A stretch of DNA of 64,000 nt from positions 34,073,263 through 34,137,262 of the forward strand of contig CM055828.1 in the NCBI GenBank assembly GCA_029582265.1. Direction: 5' to 3'. Source of the DNA: Zoroaster sp. YZ-2022. Its lineage: Eukaryota > Echinodermata > Asteroidea > Forcipulatida > Zoroasteridae. The position numbers and the translations under genes are program-made. Positions 32,578 through 43,797 of the stretch are shown here, piece by piece. The notes beneath the pieces are model-generated. The model saw nothing but the letters and a program-made list of their open reading frames with translations. It searched no databases and had not been told where the DNA came from. Every line of letters begins with the position of its first letter. The first letter of the stretch is position 1.

Positions 32578-33606
32578 CTAGACAATCCCTGCAGTCACAC
32601 CGACTCCGTTGTGTTTCTCACAAAATAAAATTCTCTTGTAGGCTTGTCTGAAGTGGCGGTTCAACCCTGCGTACAGGTAAGGGTTGACCGCGGAATTGGT
32701 GAAGACGAGCATCAGAGACAGCCTCTCTAGTGTCACTGGTATCGCGTAATCATGCTTGAAAAAATGCATCGTCAAAAGTGGGAACCAGCACACCATTAAT
32801 ACGATGTAGATGATCACCATTATTTTGGTCAGGCGGATTTCCTCGGGATGCAGTATGCGCTGACGTAAATTGGCGTCGTCGTGGATAACAAGCCGTGTTG
32901 TATTCTGCGCATCCCGGATGCGCTTTTTGCTGGCTTGTACGGTATGGAACGTCAGCCAATACAAGAATGGAGTGAAGATGACCCCAAGTACTATGGCGTA
33001 CAACAACAGAGCGTTGACATACCAGTAAGTCACTGTGTCCGTGTTGTCCACGTAGCACACTCGTATTTGAGGGTCATACCGGATGACTGTGAATCCAAAC
33101 TCCTGCAGCAAGACCAGCAGTAGTGAGCTACTCCATATGCAAATAAAGAGAACGGTCACAGCCCTGCGATTACAAAACCTTTGGTATGATCTCCATGGGC
33201 GGGATACCAGGCAGTAACGGTTAGCCGCAATCGCCGTTACCGTTATCAATGATACCCCGATTGACAGTAAGAAGACATAGAATATGCATCGGCACCAGAA
33301 AGCTTGGTGGGGCCACCCGTCCACAAACTGCGAAACCACTGTGAGCGGAATCACAAGAACATTTACAGATAAATCGGCCACACTTAGGTTAACAATGAAA
33401 GCATACGAGGTGTTGCGCAACCGAGGCGATATTGCCACGGAGATTATCACTAGGGTGTTGCCGATGAGTCCAAAAATGGCTGAAAATGTCATATATATTG
33501 TCATGGTGATGAGCAGTGGAAGATGTTCCGTATAAGACGACTGAGTTGGGACTGTAATATTACCCTCAGAATCCTCTGTGATGTTAGGCATCTGTAATTC
33601 AGTCAT
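32578..33606 (-). CDS. Class A (rhodopsin-like) GPCR, melatonin/Moody-Tre1-like style
   Basis: Single-exon receptor, 342 residues. The N-terminus carries two glycosylation sites (Asn8, Asn16). Landmarks: TM1 GLIGN with Asn50; TM2 NLSVADLS with Asp78; Cys105 and Cys184 for the extracellular disulfide; NRY at 129-131 followed by CLVSRP; TM6 CWFP at 273-276; TM7 NPYLY at 308-312; basic tail after it. All seven hydrophobic segments are intact and no frame damage is seen, so it is probably functional. The NRY form is typical of melatonin, GPR84 and Moody/Tre1-like receptors. Ligand and G-protein are unknown. It lies on the same strand as the PIKfyve exons and may sit inside a PIKfyve intron if that gene continues leftward. 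Confidence 0.92.
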   Translation of the reverse strand: MTELQMPNITEDSEGNITVPTQSSYTEHLPLLITMTIYMTFSAIFGLIGNTLVIISVAISPRLRNTSYAFIVNLSVADLSVNVLVIPLTVVSQFVDGWPHQAFWCRCIFYVFLLSIGVSLITVTAIAANRYCLVSRPWRSYQRFCNRRAVTVLFICIWSSSLLLVLLQEFGFTVIRYDPQIRVCYVDNTDTVTYWYVNALLLYAIVLGVIFTPFLYWLTFHTVQASKKRIRDAQNTTRLVIHDDANLRQRILHPEEIRLTKIMVIIYIVLMVCWFPLLTMHFFKHDYAIPVTLERLSLMLVFTNSAVNPYLYAGLNRHFRQAYKRILFCEKHNGVGVTAGIV

Positions 33607-33609
33607 ATT

Positions 33610-35190
33610 TCCTTAGAATGTAGAACTCTCCTAGGTTGAATAAAACATTTTTTTTTAAACAAATTACAAGATCATGAAGAATTATACCATAATTCTTTTA
33701 AACCATGTGTTCAGAATGCAGTTTCCAACATTCTAGAAGAACAAGTTTTGATAATAGTGACATTTCTAATATCTTTCACAATATACTGGGTATGTCATTT
33801 CCATCCTGCAGTTGTCACAATTTTTCAAGAGCGCAGAACCCCAAGTTTTTGGAGAAAATAGAATACAATCCATTATTTCTATCTCTGTCACAGGTGAAGA
33901 GGTGTTAATACAGTTTGCTTGACCCCATAAATGTCAAAGGTCAAGTGTCACTGTCACAAATATTCATCCACACAGACAGTTTACAGGAGAACATCTCCAA
34001 AGAGGATATCAAGTTCCATGGTTTTTGACCATCTGTTACTGTGTAAAGCACTTAGCTTTGCCCCACAAGAAAAAATCAAGAACAAATGCTATTACTCCAA
34101 GCAGTTGTTAATAAATTCAAAATGGCCACAGGTGGTTGAAATTTACCACTGTTGAATTCTAACAAAAGTGTAGCGAAGAACTTGTGGATCCAATGCACTC
34201 AAAGTCCCCAGAAAACAATACCACGGAAAGCAGTATTTAATTCGACTTTATGGGGGCTATAATGGAGTAAAATAGTACATTTTGAATTTAAGTTAGAAGG
34301 GCTAGCAACATTGCCCTCCAGGACAGAATTCAGACGACCTCCGCAAGATTTGACAAGTTTTGACAAGTTACAGCATGCTGACTCTCATCCACCATGACAG
34401 ACGCTGAAGATGCTATGACTGAAATCGGATAACAGACTCATCGTGGGTACACATGAATGCGTGTCGTCATTACTGAAGGCTTGTCTGTGGGAGTTTGTAT
34501 TTACTGTTCGTCAGAGCGTGTGTTGATTTGACTGATGTAGACGATCTCTAATACGGCTATTAACTCAGGATTACATCGTCGTGATGTTGACTGTTGTCCT
34601 TAAGTTACTCAGCTCCAGCTCTTGTTGACGGAGCACGTGTTTCTCAGAAAACATCAAAGACCAATGTGCTCTTTGATGTTCTAATTAAAAAGTTAATGTA
34701 CAGGCCGTCTAAGGAGTCCAGTTAAAAAAAAAAATGAATGTTCGTACCTGTTCACTCTGTGAAGATAGACGTGTTTTGAATGAAAATTTCTAGTACGAAT
34801 CCAACGAGTACACATTATGAATAAACTTCATCAATTTAAACAACCTTGGTAAAACATTTACACAAACTGAATCTTGAACAAGTTGACTAAACAACTTATA
34901 GCCTTTTAATATTGTTCCGGTCAACAAGGTTTGATGTATTTATGATGCAGTTACTAGAGTGATACCAGACACTATTTTTCAGTGGGCACTCCAATTTTCC
35001 GTTGATGGATCCGGGGTCAAAGTTGTTAAAAAAGTACAACGTGAATTTATCATGAGTGGCGGCTGATAATGGAATACGCGGACATGCTTGCTGGAATACT
35101 AACTGTCTTATTACCATCCGGATGACAGATAAAGTATCCCAGAATGACATCAAGATGCAATTAAAGCTATTGGAAACACTGTATAAATGT
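33610..35190. other. Upstream region of the second GPCR
   Basis: No coding domain, repeat family or RNA gene is recognised. Regulatory sequence for the minus-strand receptor is expected here, but no specific element could be supported. Confidence 0.35.
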
Positions 35191-35194
35191 TATT

Positions 35195-35684
35195 TAGAAC
35201 CCTAACCTTCCTAAATCCTCCAAAATCCTCTTTGCTAAAGTGAAGGATTTTGAAAGATTGAGGTTACATGCTCTTTGCTAAAGTGAAGGATTTTTGGATG
35301 ATTGAGGTTATTACGCATACTTGCCTTTCCATGGTACATGTACATCCATGTTTGTTGTAGTGACTGCAAGGTCAGTGCTTGGGTCAGTGGACACTATTTA
35401 TTGCTCCATGCATGCAGGGAGGGTCCCTGGCCATGTACATGTATCACAGATTAGAAACACATGTGTGCATACATGTCATGTGCTTGCTTTACTACTGAAG
35501 GATTTTGGAGAATTCAGGTTATGTGTAAGCAAATGGGCCTAGGGAGTTAGGTAGGATTCAGGTTATATGTAAGCAAATGGGCCTAGGGAGTTAGGAAGGA
35601 TTCAGGTTATGTGTAAGCAAATGGGCCTAGGGAGTTAGGAAGGATTCAGGTTATGTGTAAGCAAATGGGCCTAGGGAGTTAGGG
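35195..35684 (+). mobile_element. TTAA MITE family P1, copy 2, right end amplified
   Basis: The start is degenerate (TTAGAACCCTAACCTTCC). The right border TTAA is at 35685-35688. The interior matches the other P1 copies. The terminal segment GGATTCAGGTTATGTGTAAG plus CAAATGGGCCTAGGGAGTTA is present four times in tandem (about 35509-35684, about 44 bp per unit), against once in the other copies. Confidence 0.85.
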
Positions 35685-35689
35685 TTAAT

Positions 35690-36020
35690 CTACAAAATGT
35701 ACCGCATCATTATCATTAAATTCATTCAAATTTTAACCACGATTATTCTTCATTTTTCATATAATATGAATTACAAAAATATAAAAATAATGGGCATGGA
35801 CTTAATAAAAAACAAACATTCTATAAAAAAAACCAGAATGACTGACATTTTTTTTAATGAAAAATAAAATGAAGATTGACAGAAAGGTGGACTGCAATGG
35901 AACAACAACATTATCAGATGGATGGAAGGTTTTGATAATGCATGAAAACAGCATAGTGCACCACGGTAGGTTATTGCATCTGACATGCTGTCATGAGTAA
36001 ACAGTAAACCTGAAATATAT
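35690..36020. other. AT-rich spacer
   Basis: Nothing recognisable. Confidence 0.4.
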
Positions 36021-36024
36021 TACA

Positions 36025-36391
36025 AATTTCTGGTCTCCGAGCATGTCGCCTCGGACCCGTGCGTCGGTATTTTTATTTTTTTTGCTATGAAATGATGTTC
36101 AATTGCAGCCGAAATTGCGTGCTGTGCTTTAAACGACTTTTTCACATACATGTAGGGGTATGAACGTTTGCCCGATTTGTGAGGCCTCTCTTCGTCACCA
36201 TACTTTGTATATGGCAAATTTGGTCCCCGCGTATACAATATATCACCTACATGTATTTTCCTGTTGGCCAAAAAAAAGATTGCCGAAAAAAAAAGAAAAA
36301 AAAAACCAAGAAAAGAAAAAAAAAACAAAAAAAAAAAACGCATCACCCCACCGATTTTGAAGCCGACCGTTGACCAGAAAACAGAAACTTT
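36025..36391 (+). mobile_element. AAAGTCTC-TIR MITE, copy 3
   Basis: TTTCTGGTCTCCGAGCATGT at the left (outermost bases lost) and ACCGTTGACCAGAAAACAGA at the right, with the GCTATGAAATGATGTTCAAT interior and CCCGCGTATACA shared with 25898-26228. A long A-rich run precedes the right end. Confidence 0.75.
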
Positions 36392-36729
36392 TTTCAGGCC
36401 TTACCTTTCAAGGGGTTTTGAAAGATCAAACTATGCAATGGCTCTAAATGAGCTGAAACATTTATCTTGATTCTTATCAAGTACGGATACATTTACAGAC
36501 ATTTATCTACGGCGTACATGATTCCTTTAAAACTGTTGGGAACGACGACATATGGAGATGCATCATTAGTCTGTTTACACAGGTCATGCTTGTTACTTTA
36601 TCTATCTGTGTTGACAAGAGGTTTAGATAAATTTCCCCTCTCCATCCTCAGTTGATTACATTATCTAGGCATACATCCGTGTGGCCATCTGTCACGTTAA
36701 TGTTGGATGAATTTATTGTCTTCTTAAAG

Positions 36730-38245
36730 ACAAGGTACAACATTGATGATGTCGGCAAAACTGCTTCTTTGAGTATGCTTACTCTCTTTGAATCAAGATA
36801 TACATTAAAGGGAAGGTACAACATTGGTAATGTCGGCAAAACTGCTTCTTTGAGTATGCTTACTCTCTTTGAATCAAGATATACATTAAAGGGAAGGTAC
36901 AACATTGGTAATGTTGGCCAAACTGCTTCTATGAGTACGCTTACTCTCTTTGAATCAAGGTAAAACTTGTAGCTTTGCATGGTGAGGATGATAAGTAAGA
37001 CTAATTGCGGTGACACCATGTGGAATCTTAATTGAGTAGTAATTAGTTCTGAAAAGAACTGGAGGTACAACTCTCATTGTACCTCCAGTTCTTTTCAGAA
37101 CTAATTAATACTCAATTGAGATTCCACATGGTGTCACCGCAATTAGTCTTACTCTTTGAATCAAGATATACATTAAAGGGAAGGTATAACATTGGTAATG
37201 TTGGCAAAACTGCTTCTATGAGTATGCTTACTCTCTTTGAATCAAGATACACATTGAAGGGAAGGTACAGCATTGGTAATGTTGGCAAAACTGCTTCTAT
37301 GAGTATGCTTACTCTCTTTGAATCAAGATACACATTTATGGGAAGGTACAACATTGGTTATGTTGGCAAAACTGCTTCTATGAGATTGAAGGGAAGGTAC
37401 AACATTGGTAATGTTGGCAAAACTGCTTCTATGAGTATGCTTGCTCTCTTTGAATCAAGATATACATTAAAGGGAAGGTACAACATTGGTAATGTTTGGC
37501 CAAACTGCTTCTATGAGTATGCTTGCTCTCTTTGAATCGAGATATACATTAAAGGGAAGGTACAGCATTGGTAATGTTGGCAAAACTGCTTCTATGAGTA
37601 TGCTTACTCTCTTTGAATCAAGATATACATTGAAGGGAAGGTACAACATTGGTAATGTTTGGCCAAACTGCTTCTATGAGTATGCTTGCTCTCTTTGAAT
37701 CAAGATATACATTAAAGGGAAGGTACAGCATTGGTAATGTTGGCAAAACTGCTTCTATGAGTATGCTTACTCTCTTTGAATCAAGATATACACCAAAGGG
37801 AAGGTACAACATTGGTAATGTTGGCAAAACTGCTTCTATGAGTATGCTTACTCTCTTTGAATCAAGATATACATTGAAGGGAAGGTACAACATTGGTAAT
37901 GTTGGCCAAACTGCTTCTATGAGTATGCTTACTCTCTTTGAATCAAGATATATAAACAACCAACTTGTGAAAACTTCACCTCAATGTGGAGTCTCAGTCA
38001 GAAGTGAGAAAAAGCAGTCCAAATTTCTACAGAAAACACTTGGAGTAACAAGTTGCCATATTGCAACTTTTTGCTTACTCTCTTTGAATAAAGATATACA
38101 CTAAAGGGAAGGTACAACATTGGTAATGTTGGCTAAACTGCTTCTATGAGTATGCTTACTCTCTTTGATTCAAGATATACATTTATGGGAAGGTACAACA
38201 TTGGTAATGTTGGCAAAACTGCGTCTTTACATGTGCTTACTTTCT
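36730..38245. repeat. 81-bp tandem array, roughly 15 units, from a MITE terminus
   Basis: Unit: AAAGGGAAGGTACAACATTG, GTAATGTTGGCAAAACTGCT, TCTATGAGTATGCTTACTCT, CTTTGAATCAAGATATACAT. The period, checked between 36807 and 36888, is 81 bp. Because 81 is divisible by three, both strands show long open frames (27-residue repeats), which are artefacts. Non-repeat MITE interior (ACCAACTTGTGAAAACTTCA and on) appears at 37960-38060, as in 20600-20720. A palindromic element interrupts the array at 36995-37152. Confidence 0.92.
36995..37152. mobile_element. Palindromic family F element inside the 81-bp array
   Basis: Arms of about 72 bp read GTAAGACTAATTGCGGTGAC, ACCATGTGGAATC and on to AAAAGAACTGGAGGTAC, and return as the complement after a spacer of about ten bases. 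This looks like two head-to-head copies of the family F half-element. The arms differ by only a few bases. Confidence 0.85.
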
Positions 38246-38604
38246 TTGAATCAATCAATCTGTGATAGTTTATGCTTAGTGCAGAGTCTAAGCCATGAGA
38301 AAAGTTTGAACAAAACATTCACAATGCAGAAAAACACTTGGAGCAAAAAGGTTGCAGACAAAAATGTGTATATATATATTTTTTTATATCTGGTTTGAGT
38401 AAATTTGATCATCGGATAACCAAATTGCCAGTTTCAATAACCAAGTTTCAATGTATAAGGTAAGGTAAGGTAAGGGTTTAACGACACACCAACACTATTG
38501 TGTCATATTCGTGTCATAAAGATTAACTATTTACAATTTAAAAAATATATTCAATGATGGTTAGATCAATGTCAAATTCAATAACACTCACAATAGTACA
38601 AACT

Positions 38605-41600
38605 TCAAACTTTAAAATTTCTTAAAAAGACCTTCAGGAATTCAAAGATTCGGGTTGGGTTTACTTCTTCAAATAGAGTACTTAAGTCTCTAACATTAAA
38701 GTACTTGTGTCGTACAGGCATGTAGTCAATACATTCTATAAGGATATGTTTGACAGTAAATAAGCAATTACAAGGGATACATTGTGGAATCTCTTCAGAT
38801 TTTAGCAAATATTTGTGTGTGATATATGTGTGCCCAATACGGGCCCGTGCCAACACTATTTCTTCTCTACGTTTTCCAAAGAATTTATTCGTATCAAGTC
38901 CAGCATTTGGCTGAATTTTATGTAGTTTATTGTTAGGGAATGTGTCCCATATTGACTGCCACTTAAATTTAATGTACTTGTTGATGTTGACTTTGAAGTC
39001 TGTACGAGGGATCTGTATGTAGGTTATATTCAAGTCAAGAGCTTCTTTTGCTAAGGCATCAACTATTTCATTCCCCTTAATACCAACATGGCTTGGCACC
39101 CATGCCAATACAACAGATTTTTGCATTTCCACCAGCTCAGAATAAGCCTCGAGTATCTCAAAAGTGTAAGGATGATCAAATTGGTTCCCTTTCAAAGCCA
39201 TAAGACTAGACAATGAATCAGTGTATATAATAAAATGATGTCCTGTAGAATGATCAATAAGGCCGAATGACAGTTTAATGGCTTGCAATTCTGCAGTATA
39301 AATTGAAGCACTATCAGGTAATCTGCTTTGATATTGTTTACCGCGACCTACAGCGGCTGCTGCGACCCTGTCCACGGTTTTAGATCCATCAGTATAAAAA
39401 GCTTTACAGTGTTTGTATTTGTCTTTAAGTTCTCCAAATTTACTTTGGAAGACGAGGTCACTAGTTGATCTCTTCTTAAGTTGCTTTAAAGATAGATCCA
39501 CTTCTGGTCTATCAACTTTCCAAGGTGGTGTTTGAGGAACTGTAACCAGCGCTATGCGATCTGGAGTTTGGCAGACTTGATGAAACGCTTCCTTAATTCG
39601 AATTCCCAAGGGTGGTATAGCCCTTGGTTTACTGATATAAAAGTGAGCATACTGTGGCATAAAAGTGCTCTCATATGCTGGATTATCAGGGTTACTTCTG
39701 AGTTTAAGTGTATATTGAAGAGACAGCTTTTCCCACCTCAAATGTAGAGGAGGCTCATTAGCTTCAACATATAGACTCTGCATAGGAGAAGTCCGAAACG
39801 CACCCAAACAAAGCCTTAGACCTTGGTTCTGAACTGGTTCAAGTTTTTTAAGATATGACTTTCGAGCTGCACTGTAAACAACACAACCATAATCTAATTT
39901 TGAGCTGATAATAGACCTATAAAGTCTAAGTAGGGTGGTACGATCTGCACCCCAGTCCATTTTTGATACTACTTTCAAAAGATTTAAGGCACTTTGGCAT
40001 TTTTTCCTAACATAGTCAATATGAGCTTTAAAATTTAACTTGCTGTCAAAAATTAAGCCCAAGAATTTTGTCTGTAGCACAACAGGGATACGGGAACCAT
40101 ATATTTTAAGTTCAGGATCTAAATGTAATTTTCTTTTGTTGCAAAAATGCATGCAGACAGTTTTAGTTTTGGAAAAACGGAAACCATTTTCATCTGCCCA
40201 TTGTTCTATTTTACTCAGACAATTTTGCATTTGTCTTTCAATAGTCACCATACTTTTTGCCGAACAAAGTGATAGCAAAGTCATCCACAAACAGAGATTT
40301 ACCCATCCCTGTTTTAACCAACTCGGCAATACTATTAATTTTCAGAATAAATAGAGTCACCGACAAGATGCTACCCTGAGGAACACCCATCTCTTGGTCA
40401 TGAAGTTCAGAAAGTACAGAGCCTAAACGAACCCTGAAAACACGATTCGTTAAAAAACTCTTAATAAAAGCTGTCATTCTACCTCTTAATCCCGCCTTAT
40501 GCAGGTCTTTCATAATTCCGTACTTCCATGTGGTATCATAGGCCTTTTCCAGATCAAAGAAAACCGACACCGCATGATTACCACAGACAAAGGCATCACG
40601 AATAATTGATTCGAGACAAACAAGTTGATCAGTTGTACTACGACCATGTCGAAAGCCACTCTGATATTTAGATACAAGATGATTTTTTTCAAGAACCAAA
40701 CCAGACGAGCATTAATCATTCTTTCCATTGTTTTGCATAGACAGCTGGTTAAAGACATAGGGCGATAATTGGTTGGATTTGTGGTATCTTTCTGCGGTTT
40801 TGGTATTGGAATAATTATGGCCTCTCGCCAAGAGTCTGGCAAATCACCAGATTCCCATATTGAGTTGAAAATGTCTAATATCACTGAGAGAGATTGTTTT
40901 GGTAGATGTTTTAAAAATTGGTAATGTATTTCATCTGGTCCAGTAGCAGTATCATGACATTTGTCAAGGGCATCATTTAGTTCTGTGATATTAAATGTAA
41001 TGTTGTATTCTTCTCCATTATCAGATTTGAAATTGAGTTTTTGTTTTTCTGCAGTATTTTTGAAAGCTTGGAATTTTGGATAATAGTAATTACTAGATGA
41101 ATTTTTTTGAAATTCATCTACTAATAAGTTAGCGATATCATCTCTCTTTGTACATTTACTATTGTCAGGTTTATTTAAGTGGGTAATGGTAGAGTTTAAT
41201 TGTTTTCCACTTATTTTTCTAACCATGTCCCATGCTTTTTTAGCAGGTGTTTTGCTGTTTAGTTTAGAGACGTATCTTTTCCATGAATTTCGTTTACTTT
41301 CTTTGACAATACGCCGTGCTTTTGCACGAGCCTTATGATAATTATTTAAATTAGTTGGTGTTGGTTGGTTTTTAAATTTGTGTAGTGCATTTTTACGCAA
41401 TTTGATAGCATTTTTGCAATCTTCATTGAACCATGGTTTATGTTTGTTATGTGGGTTCGCAGAAGACTTTGGTATAGTTTTTGATGCTATATCCATTAAT
41501 ATATTCTCCAGTGCAAAAACTGGATCCTGCACATCTTGAAATGCTTGTTTAGTGATAGATTGTAAACAGAGGTTATTGTATTCAGCCCAGTTAGCTTTGT

Positions 41601-42302
41601 GTAGTTGCCATTTAGGAGTCCTTTCCTCCGGTAGTGGTTTATCAATGTCAATGAAGATGGGAAAGTGATCACTTCCACACTGGTCATCAGCGACTCTCCA
41701 CCCGAAATCCATATATACAGTTGGAGAACAAATGGAAAGATCTATTGCAGAAAACGAACCAGAAGGTGGATGAAGATATGTATTAGAATTATCATTAAGA
41801 AGACATAATTCAAATTTCTCAATCACAGACTCCATTATCTTGCCGAGATGATTGGAATCAATACAACCCCAAAGATCACTGTGGCCACTGAAGTCGCCCA
41901 ATAACAAAAATGGTGAAGGCAGTTGATCAATCAATTGGTCCATTTCAAGTCGACTTAATTTATATCTCGGAGGAATATAAACAGAGCATATAGTTACTGT
42001 ACGGTGAAGAGTAACCTTAACAGCAACGGCCTGAAGATTAGTATTTAGTTGAATACATCGTGAGGGGTTCCTCCTTTAACTAATATAGATGAACCCCCGA
42101 TTGCTCTGCCATCTATAGGAGAAACATTGGTAGTTTTACTATAACTGTCATAGCCTCTGAAATTACCACTAGAATCGCCAAGATGTGTTTCCTGTAAACA
42201 AACTACCATAGGATTATTATCTATGACCAAACGTTTAATTTCTTCGTAATTGGCTTTAAAACCTCTACAGTTCCACTGTATTATGCCTGCTGGTTTGTTC
42301 AT
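38605..42302 (-). pseudogene. ORF2 of the I/Nimb-like LINE: endonuclease, RT, RNase H (frameshifted)
   Basis: Three overlapping frames together make one protein. 42302-42045 opens with IIQWNCRGFKANYEEI and LQETHLG, the endonuclease start. After a gap 41943-40510 continues with LLGDFSGHSDLWG, AIDLSICSP, DHFPIFIDID, a basic linker, then the RT blocks PIPKPQKDTTNPTNYRPMSL. The frame changes near 40700 to SGFRHGRSTTDQL, FFDLEKAYDTTW, GVPQGSIL and the catalytic box FVDDFAI (about 40275-40295), and changes again near 40240-40329. The last frame carries the RT thumb, RNase H (FYTDGSK at about 39400; TAELQAI; YTDSLSSLMA; AWVPSHVGIKGNEIVDALA) and a terminal cysteine-histidine motif. Endonuclease and RT would make and extend the nick; RNase H removes template RNA. 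Confidence 0.9.
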
Positions 42303-42576
42303 GGATTACTGTTAGTTATCTTTTTGGCAATTAGGCCTTTAATCTCATCATACCTGGCCCGAAGGCCTCTGCAATTCCACTAAATAATATTTGCTTGGTT
42401 TAGAGTAGTCATTTAAGTTTGGGTGGATTTTCCGCGTCCTTTTTCTTAGAAAGAGGACACGGCTTTGGTGTGGGCACCGCATCGGTTTCCATAGAATCTT
42501 TATCGTCATCCTCTACTTCAAGATGATCATATCGATTCGAGGTGACGACATATTCCTGGATGCCTTTGTAGAGTCC

Positions 42577-43797
42577 CTAGACGTGATTGAGATCGATCAT
42601 TTTTTGGTGGGGAAAGTTTTTGTTTTGTTTTATTTTTTGAGTTTCTTTGGAAGTGGTTGGCGTTTCTTTGGAGGTGTTCAGTGTTTGTTTGGAGGTGCTC
42701 GGTGTTTGTTTGGAGGTGCTCAGTGTTTGATTGGAGGTGCTCGGTGTTTGTTTGGAGGTGCTCGGTGTTTGTTTGGAGGTGCTCTGTATTTGTTTGAGGG
42801 TGGTAAATTTCATATTTGTCAAGGTCTGCATCTGCGCAGTGTATTTCGGTTTAGGCTGAATAAACTGGTCAATGCGTTTGGGATTAGCAATAGACAGAGG
42901 CCAAGTGATCTCTGTCTGTACCGAGATTGATTTTGTCACAGTTTCATTTACGGACTTAGTGGCTAAGACGTATGATTTTTGTGTTGGGGTGCAAACATGC
43001 TTCCTGGCCTCGGGGAAGGAAATCCCAAGGGTATACTTGATACGCTGAATCTCTCTCTCCTGAGTCCATTTTGGGCAGTCTCTAGAGAAAGCCGCATGTT
43101 TGCCTTCGCAGTTTGAACAATGTAAAGGGTTCTTACACCCAGCCTCGTCATGATCAGATTTTCCACATTTGGCACAGTTTGCCGCCTTTTGACATTTATC
43201 CTTGTGGTGCCCAAATTTTTGGCATTTGAAACACCGCAAGGGGTTTGGGATGTAAGTGTCAATTGAGACATTTAAGTATCCAACCTTGATAGATTTTGGA
43301 AGTTGACTCAAGTTAAATGTCAAGATGAGTATATTGGTGCCTAACCTAATACCATCACGGGTTGTCATAATACGTTTGACATCCGTGACGTGTTGGGACT
43401 TTAGGTTCTCAAGAATTTCTTCTTGAGAGCAGTCCCTTAGATCAGGACACCATATAATGCCTTTCTTAAAATTAAGGGCCCGATGTGGTGTCACTGTGAT
43501 TGGTGTGTCAACAAGGTTCAAAGAGGTGAGGAGATTTTTAGATTGTTGATGTCTGTCTACCTCTACAAGGTTGTTGCCATTGCGTAATCTCTTCACCTCT
43601 TTCAGGGTGCCGGCAATACCTTGCAGGCCCCTTGAAATGGCGAAGGGGGATAGTTTAGATAATGGTTTAGTTTGGTCGGTTCCCTCTATAACGAGGAAAT
43701 GTGGCCAATTTGGAATCAATTCAGTTTCCGAATCTGAATCGAGATTGATTCGAAGTCGTTTTTTAGTTGTACCAGTTGTATTTTTTGTGGAAGCCAT
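42577..43797 (-). CDS. ORF1 (Gag-like zinc-knuckle protein) of the I/Nimb-like LINE
   Basis: Intact 406-residue frame. Residues about 90-185 resemble an RNA-binding esterase- or RRM-like Gag core (IIWCPDLRDCSQEEILENL, TNILILTF). Three CCHC zinc knuckles follow at about 189-202, 208-221 and 227-241 (CFKCQKFGHHKDKC, CAKCGKSDHDEAGC, CSNCEGKHAAFSRDC). The C-terminal 60 residues are a degenerate seven-residue repeat (KQTPSTS), which at DNA level is a 21-bp tandem repeat. The protein binds the element's RNA to form the retrotransposition particle (family knowledge). The opposite-strand frame over the 21-bp repeats is a shadow. Confidence 0.88.
   Translation of the reverse strand: MASTKNTTGTTKKRLRINLDSDSETELIPNWPHFLVIEGTDQTKPLSKLSPFAISRGLQGIAGTLKEVKRLRNGNNLVEVDRHQQSKNLLTSLNLVDTPITVTPHRALNFKKGIIWCPDLRDCSQEEILENLKSQHVTDVKRIMTTRDGIRLGTNILILTFNLSQLPKSIKVGYLNVSIDTYIPNPLRCFKCQKFGHHKDKCQKAANCAKCGKSDHDEAGCKNPLHCSNCEGKHAAFSRDCPKWTQEREIQRIKYTLGISFPEARKHVCTPTQKSYVLATKSVNETVTKSISVQTEITWPLSIANPKRIDQFIQPKPKYTAQMQTLTNMKFTTLKQIQSTSKQTPSTSKQTPSTSNQTLSTSKQTPSTSKQTLNTSKETPTTSKETQKIKQNKNFPHQKMIDLNHV

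Noticed and set aside
36652..38104. Long overlapping open frames on both strands encoding 27-residue repeats
   Set aside because: They follow from an 81-bp period divisible by three in a MITE-derived array; both strands are open and no start or domain is credible.
42523..42930. Plus-strand ORF with LFGGARC repeats
   Set aside because: Antisense shadow of the KQTPSTS repeats in the LINE ORF1.
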